From an uncultured Eubacteriales bacterium (GTDB taxonomy: Bacteria; Bacillota; Clostridia; Oscillospirales; Oscillospiraceae), in NCBI GenBank assembly GCA_900544705.1, contig UQWH01000012.1, positions 1 to 45,236 on the forward strand: 45,236 nucleotides of DNA, given 5' to 3'. The translations under genes were made by a program, and so were the position numbers. Positions 15,904 to 24,326 of this stretch are shown here, in pieces. The notes beneath the pieces are model-generated. The model was given only the letters and a program-made list of their open reading frames with translations, did not search any database and was not told the DNA's origin. Every line of letters begins with the position of its first letter. The first letter of the stretch is position 1.

Positions 15904-17265
15904 ATGAAGCTGAAAACGCTGCTTTTTGGAAAAACCTATGAATTCCGCGATCTCAAGGATGTGCTTGCCAAGGCAAACGAGGAAAAATCCGGCGACAAGC
16001 TGGCAGGCGTCGCCGCAGAGAGCGCCGAGGAGCGCGTCGCGGCAAAGGTCGTGCTGTCCGAGGTGCTGCTGTCCGAGCTGCGGGAGCATCCCGTCGTTCC
16101 CTACGAGGAAGACGAGGTCACGCGCATCATTCAGGACGACCTGAACGAACGCATTTATAACGAGATCAAGGGCTGGACGGTTTCTCAGCTGCGCGAGTGG
16201 CTGCTCGACGAAGCCACGACCAGCGCGCAGATCCGCCGCATTTCCCGCGGGCTGACGAGTGAGATGATCGCCGCCGTCTGCAAACTCATGAGCAATCTCG
16301 ACCTCATCAGCGCCGCGAAGAAGATCACCGTCACCGCCCACTGCAACACGACCATCGGCCTGCCGGGAACGCTCTCCTGCCGCTTGCAGCCGAACCATCC
16401 GACGGACGACATCGACGGCATCACCGCCTCTTTGGTCGAAGGGCTGAGCTACGGCGCGGGCGACGCAGTGCTGGGGCTGAACCCGGCGGGCGACAGCGCC
16501 GAGAGCGTCAAGCGCGTGCTCACGCGCTTTGAAGAGATCAAGCAGAAGCACGCCATCCCCACGCAGACCTGCGTGCTGGCACACGTGACCACCCAGATGC
16601 GCGCAATCGAAGCAGGCGCGCCAGCCGACCTCATTTTCCAGTCCATCGCCGGTTCACAGAAGGGCAACGAGGCCTTCGGCTTCTCCGGCGATACGCTGGC
16701 TGCCGCGCGGCAGCTCGCGCTGACGCAGGGCACCGCCGAGGGGCCGAACGTCATGTACTTTGAAACCGGACAGGGCTCCGAGCTCTCCAGTGAGGCGCAC
16801 CATGGAGCCGATCAGGTGACGATGGAAGCACGCTGCTACGGCTTTGCCCGGCGCTACCAGCCGTTTCTGGTCAACACGGTTGTCGGCTTCATCGGTCCGG
16901 AATATCTCTACGACGCGCGTCAGGTCATCCGTGCCGGTCTGGAGGATCACTTCATGGGCAAGCTGACGGGCATCCCCATGGGCTGTGATGCCTGCTACAC
17001 CAACCACATGAAGGCCGATCAGAACGATATAGAGAATCTATCCGTCCTTCTGACCGCCGCGGGCTGCACCTACTTCATGGGCATCCCGCACGGCGACGAC
17101 GTGATGCTCAACTATCAGACCACGGGCTTCCACGAAACGGCGACGCTGCGCGAGCTGTTCGGTCTGACGGCGATCCCGCCCTTCCAGCGCTGGCTGGAGA
17201 AGATGGGCTTTGTGGAAAACGGGAAGCTGACAAAAAAGGCCGGCGACGGCTCGGTGCTGCTGTGA
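15904..17265 (+). CDS. eutB: Ethanolamine ammonia-lyase large subunit EutB
   Basis: This 453-aa catalytic subunit of the adenosylcobalamin-dependent enzyme splits ethanolamine into acetaldehyde and ammonia. Family-specific stretches include MKLKTLLFGKTYEFRDLKDV at the N-terminus, HCNTTIGLPGTLSCRLQPNHP near residue 143 and YFETGQGSELSSEAHHGADQ near 285. The last contains the substrate-pocket residues known from the Escherichia coli enzyme. Length equals the family norm. It is co-transcribed with eutC 10 bases downstream. Confidence 0.98.
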   Translation: MKLKTLLFGKTYEFRDLKDVLAKANEEKSGDKLAGVAAESAEERVAAKVVLSEVLLSELREHPVVPYEEDEVTRIIQDDLNERIYNEIKGWTVSQLREWLLDEATTSAQIRRISRGLTSEMIAAVCKLMSNLDLISAAKKITVTAHCNTTIGLPGTLSCRLQPNHPTDDIDGITASLVEGLSYGAGDAVLGLNPAGDSAESVKRVLTRFEEIKQKHAIPTQTCVLAHVTTQMRAIEAGAPADLIFQSIAGSQKGNEAFGFSGDTLAAARQLALTQGTAEGPNVMYFETGQGSELSSEAHHGADQVTMEARCYGFARRYQPFLVNTVVGFIGPEYLYDARQVIRAGLEDHFMGKLTGIPMGCDACYTNHMKADQNDIENLSVLLTAAGCTYFMGIPHGDDVMLNYQTTGFHETATLRELFGLTAIPPFQRWLEKMGFVENGKLTKKAGDGSVLL

Positions 17266-17275
17266 GGAGGCCGGA

Positions 17276-18163
17276 ATGAATAAGGAAGAACTGAAAACCA
17301 TCGTGGCGCAGATGCTCCGTGAAATGGACGCAAGCCGCCCGGAGCCGGCGGTCAAGGCCAGCGAATACAAACCCGAGCAGTCCGAAGCGGAAACCGGTGT
17401 GCTGCCGGACATCACCGCCGTCGACCTGCGGCAGCAGTACCTCGTCGAGCAGCCGCACGACGGCCGCGCCTTTCTCGCGCTGAAGGCCAAAACGCCCGCG
17501 CGCATCGGCCTCGGCCGGGCGGGCACGCGCTACAAAACCGCGACGCTCCTGCGCTTCCGCGCCGACCATGCCGCCGCGCAGGACAGTGTATTTTCCCTCG
17601 TGGACGAAGCCTTCTATCGCGACAACGGTCTGATCTTCGTCAAGACCGAGTGCCGCGACAAGGACGAATATCTGACGCGGCCCGATCTCGGCCGTCGCTT
17701 TGACGCAGAGAATCAGGCGATCATTCAGAAGTACTGCAAGGGGCAGCGCGTGCTGCTTCTGATCGGAGACGGGCTGTCCTCCGCGGCGATCGAGGCAAAC
17801 GCCCTCGACTGCGCCGCTGCCATCCGGCAGGGATTAAAAAGCTATGGGATCGAAACCGGTCCATCGCTGTTCATCCAGTTCTGCCGTGTAGGCGCCTCCG
17901 ATCACATCGGCGACCTGACCGGCTGCGAGCTGGTGTGCCTGCTCGTGGGAGAGCGCCCCGGCCTCGTGACAAACGAGTCCATGTCCGCCTATCTCACCTA
18001 CAAGCCGCACCGCGGCATTTCCGAATCCAAGCGGACGGTCGTGTCCAACATCCACCGGCAGGGCGTTCCGGCAGTCGAAGCAGGCGCGCACATTGCCTCG
18101 CTCATCGACCGGATCCTCAAGCAGAAGGCCTCCGGCATCGACCTTGCGGAGGCGGCGACATGA
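17276..18163 (+). CDS. eutC: Ethanolamine ammonia-lyase small subunit EutC
   Basis: This 295-aa subunit completes the cobalamin-binding site with EutB. It carries RIGLGRAGTRYKTATLLRFR and the base-binding segment LLIGDGLSSAAIEANA. The conserved LVGERPGLVTNESMSAYL region lies near residue 222. The N-terminal MNKEELKTIVAQMLREMD is an amphipathic helix followed by a Pro/Glu-rich linker. It has the form of a microcompartment encapsulation peptide, as documented for EutC of Salmonella. The stop overlaps the eutL start as ATGA. Confidence 0.98.
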   Translation: MNKEELKTIVAQMLREMDASRPEPAVKASEYKPEQSEAETGVLPDITAVDLRQQYLVEQPHDGRAFLALKAKTPARIGLGRAGTRYKTATLLRFRADHAAAQDSVFSLVDEAFYRDNGLIFVKTECRDKDEYLTRPDLGRRFDAENQAIIQKYCKGQRVLLLIGDGLSSAAIEANALDCAAAIRQGLKSYGIETGPSLFIQFCRVGASDHIGDLTGCELVCLLVGERPGLVTNESMSAYLTYKPHRGISESKRTVVSNIHRQGVPAVEAGAHIASLIDRILKQKASGIDLAEAAT

Positions 18164-18831
18164 CAGGTGATCGGATCCCCGTAAAAATTCTCAGCACACG
18201 CATCATTCCGAACGTCAGCCCGGCACTTCGCCGCGCACTGGGGCTGAGCGATCGCCACCGCGCCGTCGGACTGATCTCGACGGACTGCGACGACGCGACC
18301 TATATCGCGCTGGACGAGGCGACCAAGGCCGCCAATGCGGACGTGGTCTACGCGCGCAGCTTATATGCCGGCGCGGCAAACGCCACGACAAAGCTGGCCG
18401 GCGAGGTCATCGGAATTCTCGGCGGCGAGAACCCCTCCGACGTTCTGAGCGCCATGCAGAGCACCGTGCGTTTTCTGGAAAGCGGCATCGGCTTCCGCGC
18501 CGCAAACGACGCGGGCGACATCGTGTATCTTGCCCACTGCGTGGCAAGCTGCGGCAGCTACCTTGCGCGGCTCGCGCACGTCCCGGCCGGGCAGGCGCTT
18601 GCCTATCTGATCGCGCCGCCGGTAGAGGCCGTCGTCGCGCTGGACGCGGCGCTGAAGGTTTCGGACGTGGAGCTGACGGAATTCTTCGCCCCGCCAAGCG
18701 AAACCAACTTTGCCGGCGGACTTCTGACCGGCACGCAGTCGGCCTGTCAGGCGGCCTGCGAAGCCTTTGCGCAGGCGGTGCGCGCCGTTGCGCAATCACC
18801 CATTGAACGAGGAGGAAGCTATGGAACTTGA
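18160..18831 (+). CDS. eutL: Microcompartment shell protein EutL (tandem BMC domain trimer)
   Basis: This 223-aa shell protein has two circularly permuted BMC domains forming a pseudohexameric trimer with a gated pore, as in known EutL. Recognisable segments are LGLSDRHRAVGLISTDCDDA and DVVYARSLYAGAANATTKLAGE in the first half, and YLAHCVASCGSYLA in the second. The start ATG at 18160 overlaps the eutC stop by 4 bases. The 3' end overlaps eutE by 11 bases. Together with EutM and EutN it is one of only three shell genes in this operon. Confidence 0.95.
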   Translation: MTGDRIPVKILSTRIIPNVSPALRRALGLSDRHRAVGLISTDCDDATYIALDEATKAANADVVYARSLYAGAANATTKLAGEVIGILGGENPSDVLSAMQSTVRFLESGIGFRAANDAGDIVYLAHCVASCGSYLARLAHVPAGQALAYLIAPPVEAVVALDAALKVSDVELTEFFAPPSETNFAGGLLTGTQSACQAACEAFAQAVRAVAQSPIERGGSYGT

Positions 18832-20266
18832 CCGTGATCTGCTCTCCCGGCAGCAGACGCGCCGCCTGATTGAAGAAGCGGCGCGCGCATGGGAGGAGCT
18901 GAAGCACTTTGATCAGCAGAAAATCGACCGGATCGTTGCCGCCGTCGCCAAGGCCGGCGAGGAAAACGCCGCGCTTCTTGCACGCATGGCCTGCGAGGAA
19001 ACCGGTTTCGGCAATGTCGAGGACAAAACGACCAAAAATCTCTTCGCCTCCCGGCGTGTATTCGAGGCCATCCGGGACATGAAAACCGTAGGAATCCTGC
19101 GCGAAGATAAGGAAAACCGCGTCTGGGACGTCGGCGTGTCCGTCGGCGTGATCGCGGGCATCGTTCCCTCGACGAACCCGACCTCCACAGTGATCTACAA
19201 GACGATGATCGCCCTCAAGGCCGGAAGCCCCATCGTTTTCTCGCCGCATCCCAATGCGGTGAAATGCACCGCCAAGGCCGCCGAGCTGGTTGCGCAGGCG
19301 GCATATGCGGCTGGCTGCCCCAAGGGCGCGGTCGGCTGTATTCCCACCCCCACGATGGATGCCGTCAACGAGCTGATGCACCACGAGCAGACCAAGCTCA
19401 TTCTCGCGACAGGCGGCGGTGCCATGGTCCACGCGGCCTATTCCTCCGGCAAGCCCGCCATCGGCGTGGGCGCGGGCAACGGCCCGGCCTATATCCACAA
19501 ATCCGCCGACATTCCCAAGGCCGTTTCAGACATCATCCGCTCCAAAACCTTCGACAACGGCACGGTCTGCGCCTCGGAGCAGAGCGTGATTCTGGAAAAA
19601 TGCTGCGCCGACCGCGTCCGGGAAGAATTCCGCGCGCGCGGCTGCTACTTCCTAAATACCGAGGAAGCGGCCAAGGTCGCAAAGCTCCTGCTGCGCCCGA
19701 ACGGCACGATCAACCCGAAGGTCGTCGGCAAGACCGCGCATGAGGTCGCCGTGCTCGCCGGGCTGACCGGCGTCCCGGAGTCTACCCCCGTCCTGATCGC
19801 ACGCGAAACGGAGGCCGGCCCCACGCGGCCCTATTCCCGCGAAAAGCTCTGCCCCATTCTCGCATTTTTCATCGAGGAGGACGAACACACCATCCTCAAG
19901 CGCGTCTGCGAGGTGCTCTACGGCGAGGGTGCCGGCCACACCTTTGCCATCCACGCGCAGGACGAGGCGGTCATCCGCCGCTTTGCACAGGAGGTGCCGG
20001 TCTCCCGTTTTCTGGTCAATACGCCCGCCTCTCTGGGCGGCATCGGCGCGAGCACCAACCTCTTCCCCGCGCTGACGCTGGGCTGCGGCGCGGTCGGCGG
20101 CAGTTCCTCATCCAATAATATCGGCCCCCTGGATCTGATCAATCTCCGCCGCGTCGCGTGGGGCGTGCGTGAAATAGGCAAAAGCGGGCAAACTAAGCCC
20201 GACGCTCCGCTGGATCCCGCGCTCATCGACGCACTGACGGAGCAGATCCTGAAAAAACTACTGTAA
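18821..20266 (+). CDS. eutE: CoA-acylating acetaldehyde dehydrogenase EutE
   Basis: This 481-aa aldehyde dehydrogenase converts acetaldehyde, CoA and NAD to acetyl-CoA inside the microcompartment. The catalytic Cys lies in the FDNGTVCASEQS motif (about residue 249), and the NAD-binding fold includes AGIVPSTNPTSTVIYKT. The N-terminal helix (DLLSRQQTRRLIEEAARAW) resembles an encapsulation peptide. The start was chosen at the ATG preceded by GAGGAGGAAGCT. The in-frame extension upstream lies inside eutL. Confidence 0.96.
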   Translation: MELDRDLLSRQQTRRLIEEAARAWEELKHFDQQKIDRIVAAVAKAGEENAALLARMACEETGFGNVEDKTTKNLFASRRVFEAIRDMKTVGILREDKENRVWDVGVSVGVIAGIVPSTNPTSTVIYKTMIALKAGSPIVFSPHPNAVKCTAKAAELVAQAAYAAGCPKGAVGCIPTPTMDAVNELMHHEQTKLILATGGGAMVHAAYSSGKPAIGVGAGNGPAYIHKSADIPKAVSDIIRSKTFDNGTVCASEQSVILEKCCADRVREEFRARGCYFLNTEEAAKVAKLLLRPNGTINPKVVGKTAHEVAVLAGLTGVPESTPVLIARETEAGPTRPYSREKLCPILAFFIEEDEHTILKRVCEVLYGEGAGHTFAIHAQDEAVIRRFAQEVPVSRFLVNTPASLGGIGASTNLFPALTLGCGAVGGSSSSNNIGPLDLINLRRVAWGVREIGKSGQTKPDAPLDPALIDALTEQILKKLL

Positions 20267-20282
20267 ATCGGAGGAAACAACA

Positions 20283-20585
20283 ATGGTCAATACGAATGCG
20301 CTGGGTATGGTGGAAACGCGCGGCCTCGTCGCCGCGATTGAGGCCGCGGACGCGATGGTCAAGGCGGCCAATGTGCAGTTGGTCGGCAAGGAACAGGTCG
20401 GCGGCGGCCTCGTGACCGTAATGGTGCGCGGCGACGTCGGCGCGGTCAAGGCGGCGACGGACGCCGGTGCGTCCGCCGCGGAGAAGGTCGGAGAGCTGAT
20501 CTCCGTGCACGTCATTCCGCGTCCGCACACGGAGGTGGACGTCATTCTGCCCAAGGGACGTGAAAGCGTCCAGACGGAGAGCTGA
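20283..20585 (+). CDS. eutM: Microcompartment hexameric shell protein EutM
   Basis: This 100-aa single-domain BMC protein is the main facet-forming hexamer. It has the diagnostic start NALGMVETRGLVAAIEAADA and the pore-region pattern around GGGLVTVMVRGDVGAVKAA. Length matches the family. It is the only hexameric (BMC-H) shell gene visible in the operon. It is followed with a one-base overlap by eutT. Confidence 0.98.
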   Translation: MVNTNALGMVETRGLVAAIEAADAMVKAANVQLVGKEQVGGGLVTVMVRGDVGAVKAATDAGASAAEKVGELISVHVIPRPHTEVDVILPKGRESVQTES

Positions 20586-21286
20586 TGCTCCACACGGAGG
20601 AAACCGTCCGCGCTGGCATCCGTGTCAAGGACGGCTCGCGGGTGTATTACCTGCCGGAGGGCGACCGTCTGACTCCCTCCGCGCGGGACTGGCTGCGCAA
20701 TGAAAATGTGCGCATTCTCCGCCCGCAGGACGCCCCGCCAAAGGTCTACACGACGCTCTCCGGCGGCACGCTGACGGGAAAACCGGAGCACATGACCCAT
20801 CTTTACGGCAATGTTCTGATCCCGAAGGATCACCCGCGCATCGCCTTCCGCGGCATGATAGACGCGCTGGAGGCGGAAATTCTGCTCTGCCAGAGCACGG
20901 CGGCACAGGAAAAGCATACGGAGCTTGTGCGCGCACTTCAGGAGATTCTGGACTTCGTCCGCAGCCTCATCCGCGCGGACGTGCTGGGCGAGCCGGTGGC
21001 CGAGGTGAAGCTCTGCGGTCTGGACGCGCAGGCGCTGCGCGAACACAGCCACCATCCGGAAAAATACTACGGCCAGCCGCATTTCATGCCGTCTTACACA
21101 GACGGCCCCACTCTTTTGCAGCTCAACCGGGTGCGCACGCTCGTGCGGCAGACGGAGCTTGCCTGCTACCGCGCCTTTTCCGACCGCGACGGCGCGGTCA
21201 CGCGGGAGGACATGATCCTCGCGCTCAACCGGCTGTCCAGCCTTTGCTGGATCCTGATGATCCGGTGCAAAGCAAATCAACTCTGA
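20585..21286 (+). CDS. eutT: EutT-type corrinoid adenosyltransferase
   Basis: This 233-aa enzyme makes adenosylcobalamin for EutBC. The segment HSHHPEKYYGQPHF and the hydrophobic helical C-terminus match the EutT/cobalamin adenosyltransferase family of eut operons, as does the N-terminal RVYYLPEGDRLTPSARDWL. The metal-binding Cys cluster of the Salmonella enzyme is not obvious here, as in other clostridial EutT proteins. It overlaps the eutM stop by one base (TGATG). Confidence 0.9.
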   Translation: MLHTEETVRAGIRVKDGSRVYYLPEGDRLTPSARDWLRNENVRILRPQDAPPKVYTTLSGGTLTGKPEHMTHLYGNVLIPKDHPRIAFRGMIDALEAEILLCQSTAAQEKHTELVRALQEILDFVRSLIRADVLGEPVAEVKLCGLDAQALREHSHHPEKYYGQPHFMPSYTDGPTLLQLNRVRTLVRQTELACYRAFSDRDGAVTREDMILALNRLSSLCWILMIRCKANQL

Positions 21287-21302
21287 ATCGGGAGGAACCA
21301 CC

Positions 21303-21908
21303 ATGCAGGAGCTTTCGCAGCGCGTCGCGCAGGCGCTCATGCAGCGCCTTTTCATAGAACTGGAGGCCTCCGGCCGTCATGTGCACCTGACACGTGAAGC
21401 GGCGCTCGCCCTCTTCGGCCACGGCCTGACGGAAAAGCGTCCGCTGTCGCAGCCGGGACAATTCGTCTGCAACGAGCGCGTCAGCCTCGTCATGCCGCGC
21501 GGCCGGTTTGACAATGTCGCCGTCCTTGGCCCGGAACGGCCACAGTCGCAGGTGGAGCTTTCGCTGACCGACTGCGTCACACTGGGGCTGAAGGCTCCCG
21601 TGCGGCTGAGCGGCAAGGTGGAAAACACACCCGGCATCGTACTCGTCAACGGGACGCGCGAGGTTTTCCTTCCCTCCGGCGTGATCGTGGCGCAGCGCCA
21701 CATCCATATGACGCCGGAGGACGCGGCGGCGCGGGGCGTGAAGGATCGCGACGTCGTGCGGCTGCGGGTTTTCACCGCCCGGCCGCTCGTTTTTGAGGAT
21801 GTGGTCGTGCGGGTCAGCCCGGACTTTCGCACCTATGCCCATCTGGACTACGACGAGGCCAACGCCTGCGGCTTCGTCAAGGGCGATCTGGGGATGCTCG
21901 TGCCATGA
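21303..21908 (+). CDS. pduL: Phosphate propanoyl/acetyltransferase PduL-type (EutD function)
   Basis: This 201-aa enzyme exchanges CoA for phosphate on acetyl-CoA to yield acetyl phosphate and regenerates CoA inside the organelle. Two His-rich zinc-binding motifs are visible, SGRHVHLT and QRHIHMTPEDA, characteristic of PduL and not of the unrelated Pta fold. The N-terminal MQELSQRVAQALMQRLFIEL is a short amphipathic helix that fits an encapsulation peptide. The stop overlaps the next gene as ATGA. Confidence 0.93.
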   Translation: MQELSQRVAQALMQRLFIELEASGRHVHLTREAALALFGHGLTEKRPLSQPGQFVCNERVSLVMPRGRFDNVAVLGPERPQSQVELSLTDCVTLGLKAPVRLSGKVENTPGIVLVNGTREVFLPSGVIVAQRHIHMTPEDAAARGVKDRDVVRLRVFTARPLVFEDVVVRVSPDFRTYAHLDYDEANACGFVKGDLGMLVP

Positions 21909-22375
21909 ACGAAAAGCTGATCGAGGAGGTCGCAGCCGAGGTGCTGCGCCGCCAGCAGCAGACGCAGCGCACCGCGCTTCTGATTGGGAAAAAGCCCCCG
22001 CAGGCGATGGGCTGGCGCTATGTTCTGTCCGGGGAGGCAGACGCCGTCCTAATCGGTTCGCTTTCCGCCGGGCAGCTCCTGCAATTTCCGGACGAGGTCT
22101 GCGCCGACGCGCTTCTTTCCGGCAAGCCCGTTTTTCTCTGGGAGGGCGGGCTGGAATACCGCCGCCACGCCCGCACCGCCAACCGTGTGCTCTGGGGAAA
22201 GCTTCTCGCCGCCGAGCGGCAGTTAAAGCAGTTCGGCGTGCAGTTCCTCGGAAGCTCGGCAAGCCCGCTGCTGACCGCCGCAGAGGCGCGCCGCCTGCTT
22301 GCCGCCGGAACGCTTCCGCCCACCGGGCAGAGGATGACTCCGCTCGCGCGGGACATTCTGGAGGGCAAGGCATGA
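21905..22375 (+). CDS. Conserved eut-operon protein of unknown function
   Basis: This 156-aa protein is co-translated with its neighbours: ATGA overlap with pduL upstream and with eutN downstream. The N-terminus MNEKLIEEVAAEVLRRQQQ looks like an encapsulation-type amphipathic helix. After it comes a small alpha/beta domain with ALLIGKKP, DAVLIGSLSAGQLL and GKPVFLWEGGLEYR. The layout resembles a flavoprotein-like or Rossmann-like fold, and similar uncharacterised proteins are annotated only as 'ethanolamine utilization protein' in other Bacillota. No catalytic motif is evident. A luminal role is an inference from the helix and the operon. Confidence 0.8.
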   Translation: MNEKLIEEVAAEVLRRQQQTQRTALLIGKKPPQAMGWRYVLSGEADAVLIGSLSAGQLLQFPDEVCADALLSGKPVFLWEGGLEYRRHARTANRVLWGKLLAAERQLKQFGVQFLGSSASPLLTAAEARRLLAAGTLPPTGQRMTPLARDILEGKA

Positions 22376-22620
22376 AGGTTGGCACTGTGACCGGCCCGGT
22401 CTGGGCAACAAAAAAGTGCCCCGCGCTCACGGGGCAGATTCTGCTGTCCGTCCACTCGGAGGGGCAGGAATTCATTGCGGCGGATCTTGTCGGCGCGGGC
22501 AAGGGCGACCGGGTCATCCTCGCCTTTGGCGGCGCGGCGCGGATGGGGCAGGAGACCGTCCCGGTGGACGCCGCAATCATTGCAATTCTGGATGAAATGA
22601 GGGAAGGCCATGTCCGTTGA
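22372..22620 (+). CDS. eutN: Microcompartment pentameric vertex protein EutN
   Basis: This 82-aa BMC-P (EutN/CcmL) protein caps the vertices of the shell. The start MKVGTVTGPVWATKKCPALTG, the core LVGAGKGDRVILAFGGAAR and the end VDAAIIAILDEM match the family. Length is slightly short but complete. It starts in an ATGA overlap with the unknown gene and overlaps eutH by 11 bases. Confidence 0.95.
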   Translation: MKVGTVTGPVWATKKCPALTGQILLSVHSEGQEFIAADLVGAGKGDRVILAFGGAARMGQETVPVDAAIIAILDEMREGHVR

Positions 22621-23704
22621 CGGCATCATTCTCTGGCTGATGGCCATATTCATGCTGCTGGGCGCGCTCGACCGCATGGCGGGCGGACGCTTCGGTCTCG
22701 GCAAACAATTTGAAGAAGGAATTCTGGCGATCGGCTCGCTGGCGCTGTCTATGCTTGGTATTCTGACGCTTGCGCCTGTGCTGGCGCGGCTGCTGCGGCC
22801 GGTCCTCGTGCCGGTCTACGGCTTTCTGGGCGCGGATCCGGCCATGTTCGCCGGGACCATTCTCGCCAACGACATGGGCGGCGCGCCGCTGGCTGCGGAG
22901 CTGGCACTGACGGAGGAGGCCGGGCAGTTCGGCGGTCTGATCGTCGGCGCGATGCTGGGCGCGACCGTCGTCTTTACCATTCCGGTCGCGCTGGGGATTC
23001 TGGAAGAAGCCGACCGCCCGGCGCTGGCCAAGGGCGTGCTGGCGGGCGTCGTCACCATTCCCATCGGCGCGCTGGCCGGCGGCCTGACGGCGGGCTTTCC
23101 CATTTTGATGCTTTTAAAAAACCTCATTCCCATCGTGCTGTTTGCCATCCTGATCGCGCTGGGCCTGTGGAAATTCGAGCGCGGCATGATCCGCGGATTC
23201 ATCGTCTTCGGAAAGATCATTCTGATCGTGATCACGATCGGCCTTGCCGCGGCAGTCTTTCAGGAGCTGACGGGCGTCACTCTCATTCCCGGCATGGCGC
23301 CGCTGTCTGAGGGCGTGGAGGTCGTGGCGGGCATCGGCTTCGTGCTGGCGGGCGCCTTTCCGCTCGTGTTTGCCCTCACCAAAATTCTGAAAAAGCCGCT
23401 GCTCAGGCTCGGTGGTCTTCTCGGCATCAACGACGTTGCCGCCGCCGGGATGCTCGCCAGCCTTGCCAATTCCATTCCCATGTTCGGCATGATGAAGGAC
23501 ATGGACGCGCGCGGCAAGATCGTCAACGTCGCCTTTGCCGTTTCCGCGGCATTCGTTTTCGGAGATCATCTGGGCTTCACGGCTGGCTATGCGCCGAAGA
23601 TGCTCGTGCCGGTCATCGTGGGCAAACTGACCGGCGGCGTGACCGCGGTCTGCGCGGCACTGCTTCTGACAAGGGGGAAAGCATATGGACAGAGCGCAGC
23701 TTGA
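22610..23704 (+). CDS. eutH: Ethanolamine permease EutH
   Basis: This 364-aa integral membrane protein has about ten to eleven hydrophobic helices and matches the EutH family that imports ethanolamine. Conserved segments include FAGTILANDMGGAPLA near residue 83, GALAGGLTAGFPILMLLKNL and SLANSIPMFGMMKDMDARGK near 285. Its first codons overlap eutN and its last 20 bases overlap eutQ, so expression is tightly coupled to the enzymes. Confidence 0.95.
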   Translation: MSVDGIILWLMAIFMLLGALDRMAGGRFGLGKQFEEGILAIGSLALSMLGILTLAPVLARLLRPVLVPVYGFLGADPAMFAGTILANDMGGAPLAAELALTEEAGQFGGLIVGAMLGATVVFTIPVALGILEEADRPALAKGVLAGVVTIPIGALAGGLTAGFPILMLLKNLIPIVLFAILIALGLWKFERGMIRGFIVFGKIILIVITIGLAAAVFQELTGVTLIPGMAPLSEGVEVVAGIGFVLAGAFPLVFALTKILKKPLLRLGGLLGINDVAAAGMLASLANSIPMFGMMKDMDARGKIVNVAFAVSAAFVFGDHLGFTAGYAPKMLVPVIVGKLTGGVTAVCAALLLTRGKAYGQSAA

Positions 23705-24101
23705 GCAGCTGATTCGTCAGGTTCTGGCGGAAAAGCTGGGAGAAAATCCGGTCAAATTCTTTACGTCGGATTACCGTATGGCGGAATCCGACCGGCTGGA
23801 CACCGGCAATCCCGCCGACCGCGTTTTTACGCACGACCTTCTCTCGCTGGAGGATTCGCCCCGGCTTGGGCTGGGGCTGATGACGATGGAGCGCAGCGAC
23901 TTTGCCTGGACGCTGCACTACGACGAGATCGACTACGTGTTGGAGGGAACGCTGACCATCCGCACCGCACAGGGCGAGGTCACGGCCCGCGCGGGAGAGG
24001 GCGTGTTCATCCCGCGCGGCACGGAGATCCATTTTTCCGCGCCGGAGCACGCGCGCTTTCTCTATGTCACCTATCCTGCCGACTGGCAGAACCAAAAATA
24101 A
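23685..24101 (+). CDS. eutQ: EutQ-like cupin protein
   Basis: This 138-aa protein has a cupin beta-barrel with YDEIDYVLEGTLTIRT and GEGVFIPRGTEIHFSAPE. EutQ has been linked to microcompartment assembly and to acetate kinase activity in Salmonella. Here only the cupin part is present (Salmonella EutQ is about 230 aa), fused to an N-terminal helix MDRAQLEQLIRQVLAEKLGE that has the form of an encapsulation peptide. It is the last gene of the operon, and its stop codon's last base is the first base of the terminator hairpin. Confidence 0.88.
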   Translation: MDRAQLEQLIRQVLAEKLGENPVKFFTSDYRMAESDRLDTGNPADRVFTHDLLSLEDSPRLGLGLMTMERSDFAWTLHYDEIDYVLEGTLTIRTAQGEVTARAGEGVFIPRGTEIHFSAPEHARFLYVTYPADWQNQK

Positions 24102-24132
24102 GACAGGCGGGCACTAAGGTGCCCGCCTGTCT
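24101..24132. terminator. eut operon terminator, first of two identical copies
   Basis: AGACAGGCGGGCAC and GTGCCCGCCTGTCT form a perfect 14-bp stem with a TAAG loop. A second, identical 32-base copy lies at 24327-24358, and the repeat element fills exactly the space between them. This copy now lacks an adjacent T-run, since the element begins directly after it with CAGCTTG. Confidence 0.9.
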
Positions 24133-24326
24133 CAGCTTGTCAAAAAAGTCCTTTTGGACTTTTTTGACAAGCTGCCTACAAAATTGCAAAATCAATATTT
24201 GTAGTATTATTTTGCAATTTTGATCGCTGCGGCGGGTTATTGAACGCGAAAGGGAACCCTGACGGTTCCCTTTCACACTATTCTTCCCTCCGAAACTTTC
24301 GGCTGGATAGGTTTTTTGACAGTCTG
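24133..24326 (+). repeat. Interspersed terminator-associated repeat, short form
   Basis: This is a 194-bp copy with hairpin 1 at 24133-24174 (19-bp arms, TTTT loop), an inverted repeat AAAATTGCAAAAT / ATTTTGCAATTTT (24180-24192 and 24209-24221), and GAAAGGGAACC / GGTTCCCTTTC around a 5-base loop (24248-24274). It ends in CCGAAACTTTCGG and TTTTTTGACAGTCTG. The ends CAGCTTGTCAAAAAA and (inverted) CAGACTGTCAAAAAA are imperfect terminal inverted repeats. It lacks the internal module of about 70 bp that the other two full copies carry. Two identical 32-base terminator hairpins flank it exactly. Confidence 0.95.

Noticed and set aside
20258..22580. Long minus-strand frames (365 and 451 aa) across eutM-eutN
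   Set aside because: They lie opposite recognised eut genes with coupled starts and are compositionally biased shadows.
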